Shown here piece by piece: positions 48,789 to 58,074 of a DNA stretch of 64,000 bases. The notes under the pieces are model-generated. The model was not told the DNA's origin. It made no database searches and saw nothing but the letters and a program-made list of their open reading frames with translations. The stretch spans positions 124,001 to 188,000 of the forward strand of contig CANFTW010000002.1 of NCBI GenBank assembly GCA_947450025.1, written 5' to 3'. The translations under genes were made by a program, and so were the position numbers. Position 1 is the stretch's first letter; each line of letters opens with the position of its first letter. Origin of the DNA: Bacteroidota bacterium (GTDB lineage Bacteria > Bacteroidota > Bacteroidia > B-17B0 > Aurantibacillaceae).

Positions 48789-51716
48789 ATGTTCAAAAAA
48801 ATCATACTTACACTTTCTATATCGCTTATAGCAAATATAGCAAATGCGCAAACTGGAAAAATTATTGGTAAAATGATCGATGCCAAAACAGGTGAAACCT
48901 TACCAGGTGCAACCGTCTTAATTGAAGGGACTACTAAAGGAGCTTCAGCCGACTTTGATGGAAACTACACCTTAGCTGGACTTCAACCTGGCAAATATAC
49001 AATTATAGCAAGTTATATTACTTACGATAATAAAAAATTTGTTGGTGTGGTTGTTAAATCAAATGATGTTACCGAATTTAATATTAGCCTAGAGCAATCA
49101 AGCTCTCAAAATTTAAATGAGGTAGTTATTCAGGCAGAAATGAATAAAGAAAATACCAATACATTACTAGTCATGCAAAAAAATAACGCCAGTGTTAGTG
49201 ATGGAATCTCGTCTGAAAGCATTAAAAAAACGCCAGACAGAAGCACAGCAGATGTTATTAAACGTATTAGCGGGGCAACTATTCAAGATAATAAATTTGC
49301 AATTATTAGAGGAATGAGCGATCGATATAATGCTGGATTTATAAATGGAGCGCCATTACCAAGCTCTGAAAGTGATAAAAAGGCATTTTCATTTGATATG
49401 TTTCCAGCCAACATCTTGGATAATATTGTGATATTAAAAACTGGAAGACCTGATTTAACTGGAGAATTCGGTGGGGGTGTTATTGAGATTAACACTAAAA
49501 ATGTACCCGAAAAAAACTCACTATCTTTAGCTATTGGTGCGGGCGATAATTTTCAAACTACATTTAAAAATTTTCAAACTACCAAAGCAGGAAAATATGA
49601 TTGGATTGGATTTGATGATGGAACAAGAGCTCTTCCGAAAGGCTTGCCAAATCCTGCATTTACAATCGATAAAAATCAACAAATTGAGAATGCTAAAAAA
49701 TTTAATTACGATTGGACTCTTAAAAACAAACAAGCCTTACCTAATTTTAATTTTCAAGGAACATTATCAAATGTAGCAAAATTAGGTAAAAATGGAAGTT
49801 TTGGAAGCGTATTTGCCTTAAACTATAATTCGTTTAATACAACAACATTCTCTACTAGACGTACTTTTGATGATCCTGGTAGCAATTTTGATTTAAATAA
49901 ATTAACCGAATACCATGATACTACATATTCGAACGTGAAATTGGTAAGTGCTTTGTGGAATTTAGCATTTAAATTTAATCCAAAACATCAAATTACTTTC
50001 AAAAACTTATACAGCATCAATACCGAAAATAAAGTGATTACTAGAAATGGTGAATACGATATTCAAGGTGGCAATAGCTATGAAAAAACAAGCTTACGTT
50101 GGTTTACACAAAATAATATTTATTCAGCACAATTAGGTGGTGACCATTATTTTGAAAAATCAAAAATTAAAGTTAAATGGATTGGCGGTTATAGTAATAT
50201 TCTTCGAGATATACCAAATTTGAGTCGAATGAGACGTACTAGCATATCTGAAAACGGTCCTTATTACGCCACTTTTGGAACTTATGGAACTGACCCTACG
50301 GCGGCAGGATCAATGCTATTTTTAAATACTGTTGAACATATTAATAGTTTTAGAGCTGATGTGAGTCGTTCTTTTAATATTGGAAAAACTAAACATGAAT
50401 TTTCTTTAGGTGGAAGTTCCATTTACCGTGAAAGAACATTTACATCTCGTTTATTTGGATATAATCATTATTCAAAAGGCATTAGTATTTATCCAAATAA
50501 TAATTTAGACTATTTAGATGATTCGCAAATTTTTTCACAACAAAATATTGGCATTGTAGACGGGCCTGGAAACCACGACGGTGGATTTTTAGTGGTGGAA
50601 TCATCTACGCCTAAAGATTCTTACCGCGCTTATTCATATACTCATGCAGGTTATGTGATGGGTGATTCTCGCTTTTTTAATAGTAAATTACGCCTTATAT
50701 ATGGCTTAAGAGCAGAATCTTATCGTCAAGTGTTGGAAGGTGTTCTTTATGGAAAACCACAAACCAAAGACAGCACTGTATTAGACATTTTACCTTCTGC
50801 AAACATAGTTTACAGTCTTACTGATAAAATTAATGTTAGAGCGGCTTATTTTAGATCGGTGGCGCGTCCAGAATTTCGTGAGTTAGCCCCCTTTACATTT
50901 CTAGATTTTACAACTTCCATGTACCTAACAGGTAATCCTGATTTAATACGTTCAAAAATTGATAATTACGATTTACGTTTTGAATGGTTCCCTAATGCTG
51001 GGCAAATTGTTTCGGTATCTGGATTCTACAAAAAAATAGACAATGCTATTGAACAAGTACTAGATATAGGAACTATTGGTGCGGGTAATTATGGTATTAC
51101 ATTTGCCAACTCTAAATCTGCGCACAATATTGGAGCTGAATTAGAAATACGTTTTAAATTGAGCAGTTTTTCTCATAAACTAGATTCAATTAAATTTTTG
51201 AATAACACAAGTGTTTTTGCTAATTATGCTTATATCCAGTCTAGTGTAGATAATTCTAATATTTATGGAAGCGGAGTGCGTCCATTACAAGGCCAATCTC
51301 CATTCATGTTTAATGCAGGTATCCAATATCAAGAAAAAGGTTGGGGCGCAGCTATTTCGTATAATTATGTTGGCAAAAGAATCGTTATTGTTGGAGGGGA
51401 TGCTTATCCAAATATTTGGGAAAACCCTCGTCATATAATGGATTTACAATTATCTAAAACATTTTGGAAAAATCATTTTGAGGCTAAATTAAACTTACGT
51501 GACGGTTTTGCAAATGGAATTAAAATTGGAAAAAAACAAATGGTCACTTCGCAAAATCTAATTTGGTATCAAGACATTGATGGAAACGGAAAACTAACTA
51601 AAGGCTCTGTTGATGCTGGGCAAGGAACCACTCACTCTCACGCCTATGATAATGTATTCATCAATACTAAACTATCACCAAGTTTATCAATCTCTATAGC
51701 TTATAAAATATTTTAA
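48789..51716 (+). CDS. TonB-dependent outer-membrane receptor
   Basis: I start at ATG 48789 ('MFKKIILTLSISLIANIANAQ', a signal peptide); the track's TTG 48765 adds an unlikely leader. About 975 residues: carboxypeptidase-regulatory domain ('GKIIGKMIDAKTGETLPGAT'), plug ('DVIKRISGATIQDNKFAIIR', 'PDLTGEFGGGVIEINTKN'), and a barrel with 'RPEFRELAPFTF' and the closing strand '...LSISIAYKIF'. It imports a ligand with TonB energy. No SusD partner is seen; the next gene encodes a T9SS-secreted protein that may be its surface partner. An inverted repeat upstream suggests tight control. Confidence 0.92.
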   Translation: MFKKIILTLSISLIANIANAQTGKIIGKMIDAKTGETLPGATVLIEGTTKGASADFDGNYTLAGLQPGKYTIIASYITYDNKKFVGVVVKSNDVTEFNISLEQSSSQNLNEVVIQAEMNKENTNTLLVMQKNNASVSDGISSESIKKTPDRSTADVIKRISGATIQDNKFAIIRGMSDRYNAGFINGAPLPSSESDKKAFSFDMFPANILDNIVILKTGRPDLTGEFGGGVIEINTKNVPEKNSLSLAIGAGDNFQTTFKNFQTTKAGKYDWIGFDDGTRALPKGLPNPAFTIDKNQQIENAKKFNYDWTLKNKQALPNFNFQGTLSNVAKLGKNGSFGSVFALNYNSFNTTTFSTRRTFDDPGSNFDLNKLTEYHDTTYSNVKLVSALWNLAFKFNPKHQITFKNLYSINTENKVITRNGEYDIQGGNSYEKTSLRWFTQNNIYSAQLGGDHYFEKSKIKVKWIGGYSNILRDIPNLSRMRRTSISENGPYYATFGTYGTDPTAAGSMLFLNTVEHINSFRADVSRSFNIGKTKHEFSLGGSSIYRERTFTSRLFGYNHYSKGISIYPNNNLDYLDDSQIFSQQNIGIVDGPGNHDGGFLVVESSTPKDSYRAYSYTHAGYVMGDSRFFNSKLRLIYGLRAESYRQVLEGVLYGKPQTKDSTVLDILPSANIVYSLTDKINVRAAYFRSVARPEFRELAPFTFLDFTTSMYLTGNPDLIRSKIDNYDLRFEWFPNAGQIVSVSGFYKKIDNAIEQVLDIGTIGAGNYGITFANSKSAHNIGAELEIRFKLSSFSHKLDSIKFLNNTSVFANYAYIQSSVDNSNIYGSGVRPLQGQSPFMFNAGIQYQEKGWGAAISYNYVGKRIVIVGGDAYPNIWENPRHIMDLQLSKTFWKNHFEAKLNLRDGFANGIKIGKKQMVTSQNLIWYQDIDGNGKLTKGSVDAGQGTTHSHAYDNVFINTKLSPSLSISIAYKIF

Positions 51717-51737
51717 TTGAAAAATTAATGTTTTTCT

Positions 51738-51773
51738 AAAAAGGCTTTTATACTTTGTATAAAAGCCTTTTTT
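51738..51773 (+). terminator. terminator after the TonB-dependent receptor gene
   Basis: A 15-bp perfect stem AAAAAGGCTTTTATA/TATAAAAGCCTTTTT with a 5-nt loop ends in a T-run, 22 nt after the stop. Confidence 0.92.
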
Positions 51774-51878
51774 ACTGTGTTAACAGATTGTAAAGTAAAT
51801 ACTAATTAAGTGTATATTTTTAACTATTACTTAATCTATAATTAAAGTTATCGTAATCAAGCTCTAATGATAATCGAA

Positions 51879-51886
51879 TACATTTG
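51879..51886 (+). promoter_or_regulatory. candidate -7 box of the T9SS-secreted protein gene
   Basis: TACATTTG matches TAnnTTTG, 22 nt upstream of the ATG at 51909. A -33 element is not clear. The terminator before it means the gene needs its own promoter. Confidence 0.42.
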
Positions 51887-51908
51887 CTCATAAAAAAAAT
51901 AAAATAAA

Positions 51909-54900
51909 ATGAAAAAAATCTACTTAGCAGCAGCATTATTAGCTTCTTCGCTTATCAACGCTCAATCTCCGTACTCATGGACACCTACGACTTATAAAGG
52001 TGCATTCCCTGTAACTGACGGAAACACAGGTATTAACTCTAACGATTGGACAGCTGGTTGGACTAATTGGGACTGTGAAAATACAGTATACCCTGCTCCA
52101 ACAATGACTGTAACTGGTGACATTAATTCAAATACAACTTGGACTACAGGTAGTGTTGTATACTTAAATGGATTTGTACATGTCATAAACAATGCTGAAT
52201 TAACAATTCAACCTGGTGTAATCATTCGTGGTAAACAAACTGATGCAACTTTAACTCCTGGTATTTTGTGTATTTCTCCAGGTTCTAAAATTCATGCGAA
52301 TGGCACAGCTAGTGCTCCAATCGTATTTACTTCAATTCAAAGTCCCGGCAATCGTGCTGCACATGATTGGGGTGGATTAATGATATTAGGAAAAGCTCCT
52401 GTTAATCTTCATACAACTACTTTAGCAGCATTCACGCCTACTGCTACTGGATACTACTCTATGCGTTTAGAAGGTTTTACTTCGGAAAACCCTAATCGTG
52501 TATTTGGTGGAACTAATCCTAATGATAACTCAGGTGAGTTAACATATGTTCGTGTTGAATTTGGTGGAGTAGCATTAGATCCTACTCAATTAAATTCCGA
52601 AATCAACGCATTTACTTTTGGTGCAGTTGGAAACGGAACTACAATGCATCATTTACAAGCTTGCTTTAGTGGTGATGATTCATTTGAATGGTTTGGTGGC
52701 ACAGTGAACGCAAGATATTTAGTTGCCTACCGTGGTATTGATGATGATTTTGATACTGATAATGGTTACAATGGCAATGTGCAATTTGGTTTAGGAATAA
52801 AAGACCCCAACATCGCTGATGATTCACAACCTTCATACGAATCTAATGGTTTTGAAAGTGATAATAATGGTGTATCACCATATAATGGAAAAACTTATTC
52901 TGGTCAAATTTTGCATACTAATGCTACATTTTCTAATATGACTTTAATTGGTCCTTGGGCTGGAGGAAACGCGTATGGTTTAAACACTGTAAATGGGCAT
53001 CATGCTTCTGCGGCTCATTTACGACGTAATACAGCTCAATATGTTAGAAATTCAATATTTGTTGGATATAACCGTGGTTTGAGATTTCAAACAGCTTCTA
53101 CGAAAGACAACTTAACAGCTACTTCAGGTGATAGTACTAGCGCTTTCAAAACCAATGTTTTAAGCGGAAGTTTTCCTAACTATCTTACAACTAATAGCTT
53201 CTCTACAACTCCTACTGTAGGAACTGATGTTAATACTGCTTGGGTTCTTCAAACAGCAGATGGCTTTACTAGATCATTTTATGCGGGTTATGCAACAGCC
53301 AATCAAATTGATACTTTAACAACTGCATCTCAAATTAACTTTGTAAATTCAAACTTTAGTAGTACTTCAGGTTTAGATAATTCAAGTGGTGTAGCGTTAG
53401 TACCTGATTTTCGTTTGAATGCTAGTTCAAATGTTTCAACTGGAGCTGATTTTACAAATTTATGTTCAGGAGTATCAATTACAACTTCAACTGTGGCGCC
53501 AATTTGCGCAAATCAAACATTAAATTTACAATCTAACGCATTAGGAACTGCTCCTATTACATATACTTGGACTGGATTAGGAACTATTGCTAGCGCTAAC
53601 TCTGCAAGCACTTCTGTTACTGGAGCTTCTGGCAACTATACTTTATATGCAACAAATGCTTGTGGAACTTCTAGTTCGGTTGTAAATGTAACTGTTAATG
53701 CATTACCAACTGTTACTTTAGGAACATTTACTCCTTTATGTATATCAAATTCTAGCTTTACTTTAACTAGTGGATTACCTTCTGGTGGTACTTACTCAGG
53801 AAATGGAGTTACTGCTGGTGTGTTTAATCCTACTTCTGCTGGAGTTGGAACACACACTATTACTTATTCTTACACAAATGGAAATGGCTGTTCAAATTCA
53901 GCTTCAAAAAACATAACTGTTAATGCTTTACCAAATGTTACTTTAGGAACATTTTCTCCTGTTTGTTTATCAAATGCTAATATTACTCTTACTAGCGGAT
54001 TACCTACAGGTGGTTCCTACTCTGGTAATGGTGTAGCAAGTGGTGTATTTAGCCCAGCAAATGCTGGTGTTGGTGCGCAAACTATTACCTATTCATTTAC
54101 AGATGGAAATGGCTGTTCAAATTCAGCATCAAATAACATTACTGTTAATGCTTTACCAAATATTTCAATAATATCTAGTACAATATGTGCGGGTGCTACA
54201 GGTACAGTTTCAGCTAGTGGAGCTGCTACTTACACTTGGAATACGGGAGCTACAACAAATTCAATTATAGATAATCCTTCTACAACAACGGTATATACTG
54301 TTAGTGGCACATCTGCTGCGGGCTGTTTAGGATCTTCAGTTTCAGCAACAATTACAGTAGGCGCTGCGCCTAGTATTGTTGTAAACTCTGCTAGTGTATG
54401 TGCGGGAAGTTCTGCTACATTAACAGCAAATGGAGTTACAACTTACACTTGGAACACGGGAGATAACTCTGCTAGCATCATAGTTACACCAACAGTTAAT
54501 ACAGTATATAACGTAAGTGGAAATTTAATTGGATGTGGAGTTTCGGCTAGCAATACAGCTACAGTTACGATAAATACTTTACCAGTTATTTCCGTTAATT
54601 CAGGAGCTATTTGTTTAGGTCAATCATTTACAATAACGCCGAGCGGTGCAACAACTTATACTTATTCTAGCGGAAGTAATATAGTAAGTCCATCAGCAAT
54701 TCAATCATATACAGTAACTGGTACAAATGTTAACGGTTGTGTAAGTGCTTCAGGAGCAATAAGCACAGTATCAGTAAACGCTTTACCTAATGTTAGTATA
54801 GGAACATTTTCTGCGGTATGTTTAGCAAATGCAAGCTTTACTTTAAATAACGGATTACCTTCAGGTGGTTCTTACTCAGGCAATGGAGTTGCAACTGGAG

Positions 54901-55295
54901 TATTTAGCCCTGCATCTGCCGGAGTTGGAACACACACTATTACTTATTCTTACACAGATGGCAATGGTTGCTCTAACACAGCTTCAAATAATATCCTAGT
55001 TAATACTTGTACAGGTATTAATAATGTTGAAGTTCAAAATGAATTAGTTACAATGTATCCAAATCCAACTTCTAATCAAACTTCTTTAATCGTTAATTCA
55101 AATATTGTATCTAAAATTAATGTATTCATTTACGATTATACAGGTAAATTAGTTTTAAATCCAATTAATGAAAATGTCATTGAAGGTAACAATGAATTTA
55201 AAATCAATACTGAGAATCTTTCAAATGGAATTTATTTAGTAAGCATCATTACTAATTCTTTAAAAGAAACTAAAAAATTAGTAATCAATAAGTAA
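51909..55295 (+). CDS. large T9SS-secreted surface protein with beta-helix-like domain and repeats
   Basis: The 1128-residue protein has a signal peptide ('MKKIYLAAALLASSLINAQ'), a 500-residue N-terminal domain with beta-helix-like features ('VHVINNAELTIQPGVIIRGK', 'GGLMILGKAPVN', 'YVRVEFGG', 'GDDSFEWFGGTVNARYLVAY'), then about eight Ig-like repeats (roughly 597-1035) and a type A sorting domain ('VTMYPNPTSNQTSLIV' to 'KKLVINK'). Acidic loops ('GIDDDFDTDNGYNG') suggest calcium binding. I do not know the domain's function; I recall similar proteins next to TonB receptors in other Bacteroidota. The position after the receptor supports a shared ligand. Confidence 0.85.
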   Translation: MKKIYLAAALLASSLINAQSPYSWTPTTYKGAFPVTDGNTGINSNDWTAGWTNWDCENTVYPAPTMTVTGDINSNTTWTTGSVVYLNGFVHVINNAELTIQPGVIIRGKQTDATLTPGILCISPGSKIHANGTASAPIVFTSIQSPGNRAAHDWGGLMILGKAPVNLHTTTLAAFTPTATGYYSMRLEGFTSENPNRVFGGTNPNDNSGELTYVRVEFGGVALDPTQLNSEINAFTFGAVGNGTTMHHLQACFSGDDSFEWFGGTVNARYLVAYRGIDDDFDTDNGYNGNVQFGLGIKDPNIADDSQPSYESNGFESDNNGVSPYNGKTYSGQILHTNATFSNMTLIGPWAGGNAYGLNTVNGHHASAAHLRRNTAQYVRNSIFVGYNRGLRFQTASTKDNLTATSGDSTSAFKTNVLSGSFPNYLTTNSFSTTPTVGTDVNTAWVLQTADGFTRSFYAGYATANQIDTLTTASQINFVNSNFSSTSGLDNSSGVALVPDFRLNASSNVSTGADFTNLCSGVSITTSTVAPICANQTLNLQSNALGTAPITYTWTGLGTIASANSASTSVTGASGNYTLYATNACGTSSSVVNVTVNALPTVTLGTFTPLCISNSSFTLTSGLPSGGTYSGNGVTAGVFNPTSAGVGTHTITYSYTNGNGCSNSASKNITVNALPNVTLGTFSPVCLSNANITLTSGLPTGGSYSGNGVASGVFSPANAGVGAQTITYSFTDGNGCSNSASNNITVNALPNISIISSTICAGATGTVSASGAATYTWNTGATTNSIIDNPSTTTVYTVSGTSAAGCLGSSVSATITVGAAPSIVVNSASVCAGSSATLTANGVTTYTWNTGDNSASIIVTPTVNTVYNVSGNLIGCGVSASNTATVTINTLPVISVNSGAICLGQSFTITPSGATTYTYSSGSNIVSPSAIQSYTVTGTNVNGCVSASGAISTVSVNALPNVSIGTFSAVCLANASFTLNNGLPSGGSYSGNGVATGVFSPASAGVGTHTITYSYTDGNGCSNTASNNILVNTCTGINNVEVQNELVTMYPNPTSNQTSLIVNSNIVSKINVFIYDYTGKLVLNPINENVIEGNNEFKINTENLSNGIYLVSIITNSLKETKKLVINK
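53697..55005 (+). repeat. tandem Ig-like coding repeats in the T9SS surface protein gene
   Basis: Two repeat types alternate. Three units of the 'NALP.V..GTF...C...' / 'SGLPSGG.YSGNGV..GVF.P' kind are nearly identical, and three or four '..I.AG...TVSASGA.TYTWNTGA' units are the same kind as those in the M43 protease at 36342. The last full unit ends just before the sorting domain. Confidence 0.85.
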
Positions 55296-55312
55296 TCTCA
55301 TCATTTAATAAG

Positions 55313-55340
55313 GGCACGAACACTGTTCGTGCCTTTTTTT
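55313..55340 (+). terminator. terminator between the surface protein and atypical regulator genes
   Basis: GGCACGAAC/GTTCGTGCC (9-bp stem, 3-nt loop) with a T7 run, ending 6 nt before the ATG at 55347. Any transcript reaching the regulator gene from upstream must read through it. Confidence 0.88.
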
Positions 55341-55346
55341 ATTACC

Positions 55347-56039
55347 ATGCTAAAAAAATTTAATATAGTCATTTGTTCAAATAACAATAGTTCATTAAAA
55401 AAGGTAGTCGAATATTTAGAAGAAAAAAATTATACCGTAACTCTAGCTAATTCAGATGAGCATTTATATTCCTTATTAAATAGCAAACTAGTTAATTTAG
55501 TTATTATAGAATTAGACTATAAATATAAGGATGGCATTACATTAACTTCCGATATCCGAAATTTAAAAGAAATTGAACAACCTTACATTATTATTTATTC
55601 AAGCAAACAAGATGATTATATTCAAATAACTGCCTTTAATTCTGGCGTAGATGATTTTATCATATCACCTATTAAACCCATTTTATTAGAAGCTCGTATC
55701 TCAACTCTAAAAAAACGATTTGATAATAGAGAAGCAGATACTATAGATGAAATAAAAGATCACAATTTTTTTGTAGATAAAGAGCAGTACTTAATCATTA
55801 CGAAGGCAGGAAAAATTAGTTTACCTAGAAAAGAATTTGAAATGGTCAGCTTAATGTATCAAAACACTCAAAAAACATTTACCCGTCAAGATTTTGCTAA
55901 ACTCATATGGAACTCTCCTGAGGTTGCAAATAGCAGAACTATTGATATTCATATCAGAAATATTCGCCGCACTCTAGGCAACGATATTATAAAAACCACT
56001 AAAGGTATTGGCTATACTATAAATAGAGATTTATTGTAA
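55347..56039 (+). CDS. atypical OmpR-family response regulator lacking phospho-acceptor Asp
   Basis: I start at ATG 55347; the track's GTG 55329 lies in the terminator stem. The 230-residue protein has a receiver-like domain and an intact winged helix ('RKEFEMVSLMYQNTQKTFTR', 'NSRTIDIHIRNIRRTLGN', 'TTKGIGYTINR'). The phospho-acceptor position, seven before the Asp-Gly pair, is Glu55 ('VIIELDYKYKDG'), and the N-terminal acidic pair is replaced by 'CSNNN'. The Lys in 'ISPIKPI' remains. It should not be phosphorylated normally and may be locked in an active-like state or respond to another signal. It is paralogous to the regulator at 46421. Confidence 0.87.
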   Translation: MLKKFNIVICSNNNSSLKKVVEYLEEKNYTVTLANSDEHLYSLLNSKLVNLVIIELDYKYKDGITLTSDIRNLKEIEQPYIIIYSSKQDDYIQITAFNSGVDDFIISPIKPILLEARISTLKKRFDNREADTIDEIKDHNFFVDKEQYLIITKAGKISLPRKEFEMVSLMYQNTQKTFTRQDFAKLIWNSPEVANSRTIDIHIRNIRRTLGNDIIKTTKGIGYTINRDLL

Positions 56040-56054
56040 AAACTATCTTTATAA

Positions 56055-57086
56055 TTAAATAAATAAGAGGGGTTCCTCTCTTAAAATTTTGCTTTCACTA
56101 GGATACGTATCAAACAAAAATTCTAAAGTCTCATGAATCTGATTGGCTTTTATAGAAGGATTTTGATGTCTATTTGAATACCATTCATCAATAATTTCCG
56201 AAAAATTTTCATCAATTCCATCTAACACATTAACACCTAATTTCTTTAAAGCAGCGGCATTACATTGCTGTTCATAATGGTTTTTAATTGGGATGCTAAT
56301 TAATTTCTTACCAAGATATAAGGCTTCTGAAGGTGTTTCAAAGCCTCCGCCTGTAATCAATCCGTGACAATTTAATAAACTTTTATTGAATAAATCCTGA
56401 TTAATAGGATAGTAGGTAATATTATCTTCTATACGAATAGATTCAACTCCATCTAAAAACCAATGAAACTGAATGTGTTTCAATTTAGTAAAAGCATCAT
56501 ATAAACAATGTTGCTGAAAAGATGGTAAATAAACGGTCACATGTTTTAAATCTGTAGGCTTAGCATTTATAAATTCATCTTTAATAACAGGAGGTAAAAT
56601 AAAGTCATCATATTTATCAAAATGAAAACCTATATGATTTGTAGCATGTGCGTAATGTTTTAAAATTGTCTCACCAATTAAACTTTTTTTATCTGGACGA
56701 GGTGTAGCATTAGATTGAAAACTCGCCTGATGTCCAAGTTGAACAGAAGGTAGTTTCTTTAATTTACAAGCTAAAGATGTCACAAAATCAAAATCATTTA
56801 TGATCACATCATACTTTTCTAACGGTAAAGCTTGGGCATCTTTATACATCATCAATGGTTTAATGTTTTTAACCACATCAAAATAATTTAATCCGCCGCA
56901 TTTACTATAATGCAAGCTACAACCCTTACTACGATATTTAACAGGAAATTTAAAATTTAAATTGGCGTTATTACCGCTAATAAAAAAATCAACTTCTCCA
57001 TATTGTTTTAAATAGGGATATAATTGCTGAGCTCTGCTGATATGACCATTACCCGTAGCTTGAACTGCGTAAAATATTTTTGCCAT
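56055..57086 (-). CDS. MJ1255/VC2487-type glycosyltransferase
   Basis: The 343-residue protein has the GT-B layout of MurG-like enzymes: N-terminal 'MAKIFYAVQATGNGHISRAQ', and a C-terminal donor site 'LITGGGFETPSEALYLGKKL' followed by 'QQCNAAALKKLGV'. It matches the uncharacterised family named after MJ1255/VC2487. The acceptor is unknown. The next gene upstream, an LpxH-like phosphoesterase 10 nt away, suggests work on lipid A-like or other envelope glycolipids (inference). Confidence 0.85.
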   Translation of the reverse strand: MAKIFYAVQATGNGHISRAQQLYPYLKQYGEVDFFISGNNANLNFKFPVKYRSKGCSLHYSKCGGLNYFDVVKNIKPLMMYKDAQALPLEKYDVIINDFDFVTSLACKLKKLPSVQLGHQASFQSNATPRPDKKSLIGETILKHYAHATNHIGFHFDKYDDFILPPVIKDEFINAKPTDLKHVTVYLPSFQQHCLYDAFTKLKHIQFHWFLDGVESIRIEDNITYYPINQDLFNKSLLNCHGLITGGGFETPSEALYLGKKLISIPIKNHYEQQCNAAALKKLGVNVLDGIDENFSEIIDEWYSNRHQNPSIKANQIHETLEFLFDTYPSESKILREEPLLFI

Positions 57087-57096
57087 GACTATAAAA

Positions 57097-57969
57097 CTAT
57101 TTTAAATGAGTTGAATGATGCTTATTATAGGATAGAAAAATTTCCTCCGTAACTGATACGGAAATTTTAGAAACAATATCTTGCTCAACAAAATTTTCTT
57201 TTGGATAAATCAAATCGAAATAATTTTTATCATAATGGAAAATTTCCCAATGACCATCATTATACTCCAGAGCTGTAAGATTTTCAATCCAATCACCACT
57301 ATTTAGATACATGATAGAACCCTTATCAGTATTTACTTCCTTTATTTGAGGCATATGAATGTGACCACAAACAACGTAATCATAATTTTTCTCAATAGCT
57401 AATTCAGCAGCTGTCGTTTCAAAATCATTTACAAAGGCTACTGCTTTTTTTACACTATCTTTCACTTTTTTTGAGAAACTCATTTTTTCTCTTCCAAGTA
57501 ATTGCAAAACCCAATTTATAAATCGATTAATAAGGATTAACAAATCATAACCCTTACCCCCTAGTTTTGCAAGAAATTTCCCATAACCTTTAGTGCTCGA
57601 ATCAAATACGTCTCCGTGAAAAAACCAAGTTTTTTTACCATCTAGGTTAAGTAAAAGTTTATCAACTATTTCTAAATTACCTAATTGCAAATCCGTATAC
57701 TTTCGCAACATCTCATCATGATTTCCGGTAATATAATAAACATGAGTGCCATGACTAGCCATTTTCATAATCTGACGTAACACATCCATATGAGAACTAG
57801 GAAAATAATTTTTACTAAAGTTCCACATGTCAATAATGTCGCCATTAAGGACTAAGGTTTGTGGATTAACTGTTTTTAAGTAATGAAGTAATTCCTTAGC
57901 GTGACAGCCAAACGTGCCTAAATGCACATCGCTGATGACTAAAAGTTGCAATTCTCGTTTGCTATACAT
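57097..57969 (-). CDS. LpxH-like UDP-2,3-diacylglucosamine diphosphatase family phosphoesterase
   Basis: I start at ATG 57969 ('MYSKRELQLLVISDVHLG'). All metallophosphoesterase motifs are present: 'SDVHLG', 'NGDIIDMW', 'GNHDEM', 'FHGDVFD' and 'CGHIHMPQ'. The spacing and insert ('KGYGKFLAKLGGKGYDLL') follow the LpxH/LpxH2-type family that hydrolyses UDP-diacylglucosamine to lipid X in lipid A synthesis. The housekeeping role is likely but I cannot exclude a paralogue. It is upstream of the MJ1255-type glycosyltransferase in the same operon. Confidence 0.83.
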   Translation of the reverse strand: MYSKRELQLLVISDVHLGTFGCHAKELLHYLKTVNPQTLVLNGDIIDMWNFSKNYFPSSHMDVLRQIMKMASHGTHVYYITGNHDEMLRKYTDLQLGNLEIVDKLLLNLDGKKTWFFHGDVFDSSTKGYGKFLAKLGGKGYDLLILINRFINWVLQLLGREKMSFSKKVKDSVKKAVAFVNDFETTAAELAIEKNYDYVVCGHIHMPQIKEVNTDKGSIMYLNSGDWIENLTALEYNDGHWEIFHYDKNYFDLIYPKENFVEQDIVSKISVSVTEEIFLSYNKHHSTHLK

Positions 57970-58043
57970 GATTAGTTTTTTCAAAAATACAGACACATTA
58001 TTAAGTTAATGTATTTTGAATATTAAATAATATATAACAAAAC

Positions 58044-58066
58044 AGGCGCTTCTTAAAGAAGCGCCT
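58044..58066 (-). terminator. terminator after the AsmA-like gene
   Basis: Minus strand: AGGCGCTTCT/AGAAGCGCCT (10-bp stem, 3-nt loop) followed by GTTTTG, 9 nt beyond the stop. Confidence 0.85.
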
Positions 58067-58074
58067 ATTAAAAA

